In this document: positions 1-5,188 of the stretch, in pieces
How positions within the stretch are numbered: the first letter of the stretch is position 1
Layout: each line of letters opens with the position of its first letter
Assembly (NCBI GenBank): GCA_022616655.1
Contig: JAKEEJ010000105.1
Location: 1 to 5,188 of the forward strand
Direction: 5' to 3'
Length of the DNA stretch: 5,188 nucleotides
Origin: Nevskiales bacterium
GTDB lineage: Bacteria; Pseudomonadota; Gammaproteobacteria; Nevskiales; Nevskiaceae
Position numbers and translations under genes: made by a program
The notes under the pieces: generated by a model
Database searches by the model: none
Told to the model about the DNA's origin: nothing
Seen by the model: only the letters and a program-made list of their open reading frames with translations

Positions 1-1
1 G

Positions 2-895
2 ACTCAGGGCCTGGCCGGGAGCGCTCTGCCCGACATGGCCGCGCTGGCGGCGACCGGCGTGGTGGGCGTCAGTAATGCGCTGGCGCCGCTGGAGAACCTC
101 CTGATTGCGCGCCGTGCCCTGGAATATGCCCACGGCTGTGGCCTCACGGTGCACGTACTACCGCAGGACACCGCTCTCGCCAACCACGGCTGTGCACACG
201 AAGGCGCGGTGGCCACCCGTCTGGGACTGCCGGCCATTCCTGTCGCGGCCGAAACCGTGGCGCTGGCCCAATGGCTGGCGCTGGTGGAACAGACCGGCGC
301 GCGGGTGCACTTTGGGCGACTGTCCAGCGCGCACGGCGTGGAACTGCTCGAGCTCGCCCAGCGGCACGGTCTGCCCGTCACGGCGGACGTCGCCGCTCAT
401 CAGCTGTTCCTGACCGAGGACGACGTGGACGGTTACCAAGCCGCGGCCCATGTGATCCCGCCTGCACGTTCCCGTGCGGATCGCGATGCGTTGCGCGCCG
501 CCGTCGGGAGGGGAACGATTTCTGCCCTCTGTTCGGATCATCAACCACACGAGGTGGATGCCAAAATTAATCCCTTTCCGCTCACCGAACCCGGCATTTC
601 GGCACTGGAAACCCTGTTGCCACTGACCTTGCGACTGGTTCACGAAGGCGTGCTGAAACCGCTGGACGCCGTGGCCCGCCTCACCCACGGACCGGCCCGG
701 ATTCTTGGATTAAACGCAGGCCATCTGAAGGTTGGGGCGGCGGCACATCTGACCCTGCTGGATCCGGCCGCGCGCTGGACCTTGCGCGCGGACGAGCTGC
801 GTTCCGCGGGCCACTGCACGCCTTTTGACGGCCATTCTTTTCAGGGCCGCGTGGTTCGTACTCTGCATGCCGGCCGGACGGTTTACCCGGTCTGA
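2..895 (+). CDS. pyrX: Non-catalytic dihydroorotase-like protein PyrX (PyrC'), 3' part
   Basis: The reading frame is open from the left edge and ends at TGA 893-895, giving 297 visible residues. Class I dihydroorotases run to about 425 residues, so the start and the HxH metal motif lie outside the window. The fold is recognisable from a HEG segment, LGLPAIP, SDHQPH and the GISALETLLPL run. Active-site positions are lost: the DDG zinc-ligand motif is SNALAP (nt 71-88), HCED is LPQD (158-169), the CHxST histidine is Arg (317-319), and the substrate Asn of NPPLR is Ile (455-457). The Asp of the TDHAPH motif survives (536-538). In Pseudomonas and relatives, inactive PyrC' lies beside pyrB and is needed to assemble aspartate transcarbamoylase; I infer the same role here in the cytoplasm. 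A pyrB gene should lie just upstream. The alternative, an active dihydroorotase, is unlikely given these losses. Confidence 0.88.
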   Translation, partial: TQGLAGSALPDMAALAATGVVGVSNALAPLENLLIARRALEYAHGCGLTVHVLPQDTALANHGCAHEGAVATRLGLPAIPVAAETVALAQWLALVEQTGARVHFGRLSSAHGVELLELAQRHGLPVTADVAAHQLFLTEDDVDGYQAAAHVIPPARSRADRDALRAAVGRGTISALCSDHQPHEVDAKINPFPLTEPGISALETLLPLTLRLVHEGVLKPLDAVARLTHGPARILGLNAGHLKVGAAAHLTLLDPAARWTLRADELRSAGHCTPFDGHSFQGRVVRTLHAGRTVYPV

Positions 896-919
896 ATAAA
901 AGCACTGCAGAAAGGCCGG

Positions 920-2584
920 CTACCCTCCGGGAACGGAGACAAAATAATCGCTGGCATCCTTGTTGAACCGCTTCCCGAACTTCTGCCCCAGCGGATGGGT
1001 AAACACCGCGAGGAACCTGCCCCGCACCGGAGCGAGCGACGGAGCAGAAAAGGCGCCGTCCACAACGTTCACCGTCACCGACGCCGCGGGATCATCGAGG
1101 GGCGTCAAAGCAAGCGTGCCCGTATTGGCGTTGCGCACAATGCCGAATACCCCCGCCTGGCCCGACGGGAAGCTATCGACACCGGCCGGCCTCTGTGTAG
1201 CATCTATAACGGGACCGTCGGGGCTGGTGGCCTTAACCACGACGGTGATGCGACCCGTATAGCCTGGGGGCAATAGAGGTCCTGTGGGATATCTGATCGA
1301 GAAGGAGCCGCTGGCATCGGTGACATCGCTCCCACTGTCCAGAAGCAGGTTGTTGTGATCGTAGATGGCCCAGTCAATGGACGCACCCGGCTGCATGGTT
1401 ATCGTGGATCCATTCCTGTGGAAATAATCCACCGTGTATTGATTGATTCTCTGGTAAAGGAGGTAGCCCTCTGGCGGAGCGGTGTTGAATACACCCTGCT
1501 GGGCATACCACGTGGAGAAGGGTTTGTTCTCCACCGCGGGCTGCACTGCAACGGCGATCTCCAGCAACTTGGGTTCCGAGGTGCGCGTGGTCGAATCGGA
1601 CAACATCCGGGCATAGAATTCCCGATTGAAGTCCACGAGAAACGTGGGATTCTCAAGCAAGGCCTTGGCCCAGGCATAACCGGCCAGCTGGTAACGGAGA
1701 AGCGCGCTGACATATCCCGCGAAGGCGCCGCCCTGGAAGGATCCTATCTTTGGTTTGTTGAGACCTTCGTAGTACACGTCGTACGTGTAGCCGTGATTCT
1801 CATCCCAATGCAGATACGTCGGCAGCTGGTTGAAGACCTCCACTTCGGCAGCACGGGTCATTCCCTCTTCATAACTGCTATGGGTAATGATGTTGTCGTC
1901 CCGGAAAGCGTGGATCACTTCGTGACAGAGCACATCCGGCTGAAGAAAGAAAGCGCCATTGATCGTGATCTCATTGATCCCGGAGTTATAAGACCCGGTA
2001 ATGTTCGGATGTTTCCGCACATTGACGGTGATGTTAAAAGCCGGATCACCGTAGATGGTTTTTGTCAGCGGATAACAGTCGTTGAGGATGGTCGTGAGAT
2101 CCGCCACCTGCTCCGCCGTCCAGGGGAAGCTTGGGGAGTCGAATGTAAAACTCAATTCATTGGCGGTGGCCACGGCGTATCCGGACGGTCCGCTGATGCT
2201 CTGCCGGCTCTGGGCGGCCTCCAGGTCGGGGAGAATGGGCCGACCCGCCGCATCGGTAAAAATCACAATCCGGTCTGTGGTCTCTTCGTCTTCTGGCGAT
2301 TTCTTTTCCAGAGCCACCAACGACCGGTCCGCAAGGGCGCGCAACCGGTCTTTCACAGAACCCTCTTCCGGACGAACCGCTGCTTTCGAAAGATCGGGTG
2401 GAAGCGGGACATACAGGATAGGGCCGGCCTCCCCCTCGGAAGAAACCGGAACCGGCTGCGCCAACACGCCGGATGCCCACAGCAACATCGGGGAAACGGC
2501 GACGGCCAACACTGTCAACGCCGGTTTCCGCAATGACGGACACCGACAGCCGGTACGATCCGATTCTGCTCTGCTTGAATCCAT
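920..2584 (-). CDS. Exported HExxH metalloprotease-like protein
   Basis: This protein has 554 residues and I do not recognise a named family. Residues 19-42 form a signal peptide: basic Arg-Lys, a hydrophobic stretch, then a likely cut after VLA (residue 42). It is therefore exported. A charged linker (about 45-130) precedes the catalytic-looking region (about 140-390). This carries HEVIH at 221-225, followed by YEEG at 238-241 and an acidic helix. Glu240 is the likely third zinc ligand, as in minimal gluzincins of the peptidase MA clan (HExxH then EG). A Tyr- and Trp-rich helical part follows (256-390). Residues about 392-460 and 465-554 look like two beta-sandwich modules, perhaps for binding. 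The start is supported by GGGAGA six bases upstream. It converges on the dihydroorotase homologue and lies downstream of the cyclase on the same strand. Substrate is unknown. Zinc binding is inferred from the motif; a non-proteolytic role cannot be excluded. Confidence 0.85.
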   Translation of the reverse strand: MDSSRAESDRTGCRCPSLRKPALTVLAVAVSPMLLWASGVLAQPVPVSSEGEAGPILYVPLPPDLSKAAVRPEEGSVKDRLRALADRSLVALEKKSPEDEETTDRIVIFTDAAGRPILPDLEAAQSRQSISGPSGYAVATANELSFTFDSPSFPWTAEQVADLTTILNDCYPLTKTIYGDPAFNITVNVRKHPNITGSYNSGINEITINGAFFLQPDVLCHEVIHAFRDDNIITHSSYEEGMTRAAEVEVFNQLPTYLHWDENHGYTYDVYYEGLNKPKIGSFQGGAFAGYVSALLRYQLAGYAWAKALLENPTFLVDFNREFYARMLSDSTTRTSEPKLLEIAVAVQPAVENKPFSTWYAQQGVFNTAPPEGYLLYQRINQYTVDYFHRNGSTITMQPGASIDWAIYDHNNLLLDSGSDVTDASGSFSIRYPTGPLLPPGYTGRITVVVKATSPDGPVIDATQRPAGVDSFPSGQAGVFGIVRNANTGTLALTPLDDPAASVTVNVVDGAFSAPSLAPVRGRFLAVFTHPLGQKFGKRFNKDASDYFVSVPGG

Positions 2585-2590
2585 GGGATG

Positions 2591-2596
2591 TCTCCC
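2591..2596 (-). promoter_or_regulatory. Ribosome binding site of the exported metalloprotease-like gene
   Basis: On the minus strand GGGAGA sits six bases before the ATG at 2584. It is a good Shine-Dalgarno match and supports the start that keeps the full signal peptide. The next in-frame Met (residue 33) lies inside the hydrophobic core and would destroy it. Confidence 0.65.
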
Positions 2597-2663
2597 AACC
2601 TTGATGGCGTGCTCTAATGGGGCGCGCAGTATGCCGGGATACGGTGACGCTTTTGTGAAATGG

Positions 2664-2679
2664 GTCTACATACGTAGAC
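2664..2679. promoter_or_regulatory. 16-bp near-perfect palindrome, possible operator
   Basis: GTCTAC, four bases (ATAC), then GTAGAC: 6-bp inverted arms that read as a 16-bp palindrome with one mismatched pair. It lies 80-95 bp upstream of the exported metalloprotease-like start, in the gap after the cyclase gene. Its size and symmetry suit a dimeric regulator site, but the regulator is unknown and I could not place a convincing -35/-10 pair beside it. A chance palindrome is possible. Confidence 0.35.
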
Positions 2680-2709
2680 AAGGATCCGGGGCCTACGAAC
2701 GCGCAGCCG

Positions 2710-2736
2710 CTGTCAGGTCGACGCGGTACACGACAG
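2710..2736. repeat. Short inverted repeat after the cyclase gene
   Basis: CTGTC (2710-2714) and GACAG (2732-2736) are inverted around a 17-base spacer, starting 10 bp past the stop codon of the diguanylate cyclase. The stem is short, the loop is long and no run of T follows on the minus strand, so it is at best a weak end signal or a protein site. Confidence 0.2.
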
Positions 2737-2745
2737 GCATTTTAT

Positions 2746-3870
2746 TTAATCAACAATGACGCGATTGCGCCCGGCGTCCTTGGCCCGGTACAGGGCCGCA
2801 TCGGCGCGTGACAGCACCATCCCGATGGTATCGCCGGGACGGTAAACTCCGACACCAAATGACGCGGACAGGCGATGGTCGCCCGGGATGCCGGCCACCC
2901 GCACCTCTTCGACCGCACGGCGCATGCGCTCCGCCACCACCATCACGCTTTCGGGTGCCGTGCCCGGGAATATGGCCAGAAACTCTTCGCCGCCAAAACG
3001 AGCCACATAATCGCTGCGGCGCACCGCCCGGGCCAGCGCCTTGCCGATGATCTGCAAGGCCAGATCGCCGACCATGTGGCCGTAGTGGTCGTTGATGTAT
3101 TTGAAATGATCCACGTCCACCAGTGCGACACACATCCTGAGTTCTTCCATGCCGGGCTTGTAGCGTTCCACACGGGAGCGCTCCGCCTCGAGATGCTCCA
3201 TCGCGGCGCGTCGGTTGGGCAGCCGGGTGAGCGGATCGTGCGTGGCCAGTTCCTGCAAACTCAGCATGGCCTTGTGCAGATCCCGGTTGGTCTCGGCGAG
3301 CTTCTTGCGGAGCCGGCCGATAAAACCCGAGAAGAAAACGACCTGTGTCAGAACCAGTCCGACAGCGAACGCAACGGTCACTTCCGCCGGCACGTTGACC
3401 CGCTCCGGCGCGTACATCCACAGCAGCACTATTATGCCGACGTACCAGGCGGTCCATGTCACCGCGACAATCAACGTGGTGCGAACTTTGTTATTGAGCG
3501 AATCGAGCGCCAGCCCCGCCGAAGCCATGAACAGGAATGGCATGCGCAACAGCGGCTCGGTCACGTGGTACATGACGTAATACGATCCCAGCGACGGCAG
3601 AAGAATGAGGGGCAGGATCATCCGGGGATCCCGCAGGCGCAGGTTGAGATTGGTTTTGATCAGGACGAAAAATACCGCGTGCAGCGCATAGGCGAACACG
3701 GCGTAGTGAATGATCTGGGCGCCTTCCAAGAAGGGCGGCACCCGGTCCTTTCCCATCCACCAGGCCAGGGTGGTTATGACGAGCAAAACCGCGTAGGCCC
3801 CGCAGCCCTCTACGACGCGCCGCATCCGGCGCCGCTGGGCGCCGGCAATCTCATCACTTATGGGCTGCAT
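2746..3870 (-). CDS. Membrane-bound diguanylate cyclase (GGDEF)
   Basis: This protein of 374 residues should make cyclic di-GMP from two GTP at the inner membrane. About six hydrophobic segments (near 24-40, 51-71, 84-101, 110-125, 131-151 and 163-184) form an N-terminal membrane module that I cannot assign to a named sensor family. A short coiled-coil linker (185-208) leads to the GGDEF domain: DPLTRLPNRR 212-221, metal Asp252 in VDVDHFK, Asn260 and Asp269 in the nucleotide site, GGEEF at 293-297. An RxxD inhibitory site (Arg284 to Asp287) lies five residues before GGEEF, so product feedback inhibition is expected. All hallmark catalytic residues are present and there is no EAL domain. The ATG at 3870 has only a poor Shine-Dalgarno (CCGGAG, 13 bases away); Met16 is an alternative start that would keep all membrane segments. 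The input signal is unknown. Confidence 0.95.
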   Translation of the reverse strand: MQPISDEIAGAQRRRMRRVVEGCGAYAVLLVITTLAWWMGKDRVPPFLEGAQIIHYAVFAYALHAVFFVLIKTNLNLRLRDPRMILPLILLPSLGSYYVMYHVTEPLLRMPFLFMASAGLALDSLNNKVRTTLIVAVTWTAWYVGIIVLLWMYAPERVNVPAEVTVAFAVGLVLTQVVFFSGFIGRLRKKLAETNRDLHKAMLSLQELATHDPLTRLPNRRAAMEHLEAERSRVERYKPGMEELRMCVALVDVDHFKYINDHYGHMVGDLALQIIGKALARAVRRSDYVARFGGEEFLAIFPGTAPESVMVVAERMRRAVEEVRVAGIPGDHRLSASFGVGVYRPGDTIGMVLSRADAALYRAKDAGRNRVIVD

Positions 3871-3948
3871 AACGTGGCCATCGCTCCGGACCTTCCTGTG
3901 GGACGTTGCTGGGGCGCAGCCTACACCATTCCAAGGCGGCCAGGACGC

Positions 3949-3977
3949 TTGCCTGCACCGGAATCGCCCTCTATCCT
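3949..3977 (+). promoter_or_regulatory. Candidate sigma-70 promoter for pckA
   Basis: TTGCCT (3949-3954) and TATCCT (3972-3977) are separated by exactly 17 bp; each matches the consensus at four of six bases. Transcription would begin near 3984, leaving a leader of roughly 75 nt that opens with the GC hairpin at 3988-4007. This is the best pair I found by eye in the gap; it is weak evidence on its own. Confidence 0.35.
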
Positions 3978-3987
3978 TGCTGTCCTT

Positions 3988-4007
3988 CCGCGCCCGACCG
4001 GGCGCGG
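3988..4007 (+). promoter_or_regulatory. Strong GC hairpin in the pckA leader
   Basis: CCGCGCCCG and CGGGCGCGG are perfect 9-base inverted arms around AC, so an 8-bp stem with a 4-base loop is realistic. GCGTTTCATTC follows, which is a poor T-run. No plus-strand gene ends just upstream, since the nearest is the dihydroorotase homologue more than 3 kb away. It is therefore more likely part of the pckA leader (5'-end stabiliser or attenuator) than a normal gene-end terminator. On the minus strand it would fall in the leader of the diguanylate cyclase. Confidence 0.55.
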
Positions 4008-4045
4008 CGTTTCATTCAATAAATTAAATTCCAACGCCCCGATTT

Positions 4046-4050
4046 GAGAA
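4046..4050 (+). promoter_or_regulatory. Weak ribosome binding site of pckA
   Basis: GAGAA lies seven bases before the ATG at 4058. It is a modest Shine-Dalgarno match within an AT-rich stretch (4011-4032), which would keep the start region unstructured. It fits the chosen start, and no better in-frame start is visible nearby. Confidence 0.4.
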
Positions 4051-4057
4051 CCCTTTC

Positions 4058-5188
4058 ATGACCCTTCAGGCCGATCTCGAAAAACTCTTCGGGCTCAAAA
4101 CCGTCTCCTGCCAATACAACCTGTCGAAAGACGATCTGTTTCACGAAGCCATCCGGAACGACCGTGGCCGCGTGAAGAAGGACGGCCCCTCCGACGCACA
4201 GAAAGCCTACGCCACCCGGCTTGGTGTCAAGGGCCCGCTGGTGTTCTACACCGACCCCGATTGCACCGGCCGCCGCACCAAAGACACCTACGCCGTGAAA
4301 TGGCCGGACGTCGCCAACGAGATCTGGTTCAAAGCCGACCTCAACGCCTACGATCCCGTTCACTACCAGGGCCTGCTCGCGCGCGTCGTGGAACACCTCA
4401 ACCGCCGGCGCGCCACGCTTTACGTCAAGGACGTATTCATGGGCTCGGACCCGGACTTCGCCGTGCCCTACCGTTTCGTCGGCGAATACGCCACGCATGC
4501 GCTGTTCGCTCACAACATGTTCCCCAAGAACCTGCCGGACGTGAAGGAGATCGAAGCACGCCGTTGGACCATGCTTAATGTGCCCAGCTTCGTCTGCGAA
4601 CCCGCGCGCGACGGCTGCCGTTCCGAGGCGGCCATCGTCATTGACACCCGGAACCGGATCTGCCTGGTTGCGGGCCGGGCCGATTACTGCGGCGTGGTCA
4701 AAAAGACCATCTTCACCGTGGGCAACTACTTGCTGCCGCTCAGCGGCCGGCTGTCCATGCACTGCTCGGCCAATGTCGGGGCCAAGGGCGACAGCGCCAT
4801 TCTGTTCGGCCTCTCGGGCACCGGCAAAACCACGCTGTCCGCCGACGTCAGCCGTCGCCTGATCGGCGACGACGAGACCATCTGGTCCGACAACGGTCTG
4901 TGCAATCTTGAAGACGGCTGTTACGCCAAACTGATCAATCTCGACAAGCAGGCCGAGCCGGTGATTGCGCAGGCCCTGTCCAAACCCGGCACGCTCATCG
5001 AGAATGTGCCGCCGCTGCCGGGCCGCCGGATGGAAGACTGCCATCCCGACGAACTGGACCTGCACGACGACTCCATCACCGAGAACACGCGCTTCAGCTA
5101 CCCGCTCGATGCCGTCCCCAAGGTCATGCCCAGGGGCCAGGGTCCGCATCCGCAGACCATCGTGCTGCTCACGGCCGACGCCTTTGGC
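4058..5188 (+). CDS. pckA: Phosphoenolpyruvate carboxykinase (ATP), 5' part
   Basis: The frame is open from ATG 4058 to the window edge, giving 377 residues; the E. coli enzyme has 540, so about 30 percent is missing. The enzyme converts oxaloacetate and ATP to phosphoenolpyruvate, CO2 and ADP, the entry step of gluconeogenesis, in the cytoplasm. The ATP-type P-loop GLSGTGKTT is at 251-259, with Lys257. Other expected residues are Arg72 (oxaloacetate carboxylate), Tyr210, Lys215-Lys216, metal His235 in MHCSAN, Asp271-Asp272 in LIGDDE, and Arg345 in TENTR. The P-loop excludes the GTP-type family. Oddities: the usual GRSPKDK reads GRRTKDT (71-77), and the YAGEMKK motif reads YCGVVKK (210-216), with Glu replaced by Val and one extra residue just before. 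Metal and nucleotide residues look intact, so activity is likely, but it is a divergent subgroup. It is transcribed away from the cyclase. Confidence 0.93.
   Translation, partial: MTLQADLEKLFGLKTVSCQYNLSKDDLFHEAIRNDRGRVKKDGPSDAQKAYATRLGVKGPLVFYTDPDCTGRRTKDTYAVKWPDVANEIWFKADLNAYDPVHYQGLLARVVEHLNRRRATLYVKDVFMGSDPDFAVPYRFVGEYATHALFAHNMFPKNLPDVKEIEARRWTMLNVPSFVCEPARDGCRSEAAIVIDTRNRICLVAGRADYCGVVKKTIFTVGNYLLPLSGRLSMHCSANVGAKGDSAILFGLSGTGKTTLSADVSRRLIGDDETIWSDNGLCNLEDGCYAKLINLDKQAEPVIAQALSKPGTLIENVPPLPGRRMEDCHPDELDLHDDSITENTRFSYPLDAVPKVMPRGQGPHPQTIVLLTADAFG

Noticed and set aside
1355..2536. Plus-strand open frame of 393 codons opposite the exported metalloprotease-like gene
   Set aside because: The minus-strand frame has a signal peptide, an HExxH motif and a good ribosome binding site; the plus-strand translation shows no recognisable domain. 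Long antisense frames are expected in GC-rich coding DNA.
2629..2642. GTAT and ATAC inverted around GCCGGG
   Set aside because: Four-base arms are too short to distinguish from chance.
3988..4007. Hairpin as an ordinary Rho-independent terminator
   Set aside because: No plus-strand gene ends nearby and the following T-run is broken, so a leader role fits better; I cannot exclude termination of readthrough transcription.
2875..4047. Plus-strand open frame of 390 codons opposite the diguanylate cyclase
   Set aside because: The minus strand encodes an unmistakable GGDEF protein; this frame runs through it into the intergenic gap with a low-complexity, His- and Gln-rich translation.
4016..5149. 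Minus-strand open frame of 377 codons opposite pckA
   Set aside because: The plus-strand frame matches PckA throughout, including the P-loop; the minus frame is a Gly/Val-rich shadow that crosses the pckA start.

Overview
The window is GC-rich bacterial chromosome and looks like a proteobacterium, most likely a gammaproteobacterium (inference). The reasons are a degenerate PyrX-type dihydroorotase like that of pseudomonads and relatives, an ATP-type PEP carboxykinase, and a membrane-bound GGDEF protein. I see no phage genes, insertion sequence, CRISPR array, tRNA or rRNA.

Layout. (1) 2-895, plus strand: the C-terminal two thirds of a class I dihydroorotase homologue that has lost most of its zinc ligands, so probably the non-catalytic PyrX/PyrC' partner of aspartate transcarbamoylase. 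(2) 920-2584, minus strand, convergent with it: an exported protein of 554 residues with an HEVIH zinc-protease motif and beta-rich C-terminal regions. (3) 2746-3870, minus strand: a diguanylate cyclase with about six membrane segments and intact GGEEF and RxxD sites. (4) 4058 to the window edge, plus strand, divergent from the cyclase: the first 377 residues of a divergent ATP-dependent phosphoenolpyruvate carboxykinase (PckA).

The genes do not form one pathway. PyrX belongs to pyrimidine synthesis and PckA to gluconeogenesis. The cyclase and the exported protease-like protein share a strand and lie 161 bp apart; they could be co-transcribed or separate. That gap holds a near-perfect 16-bp palindrome which may be an operator. 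The 187-bp gap between the cyclase and pckA holds a plausible promoter and a very strong GC hairpin in the pckA leader.

No stretch over 300 bp lacks a gene. The most notable points are the multiple ligand losses in the dihydroorotase homologue, the unassigned secreted metalloprotease-like protein, and the unusual signature residues and leader hairpin of pckA. Nothing here clearly amounts to a new multi-gene system.
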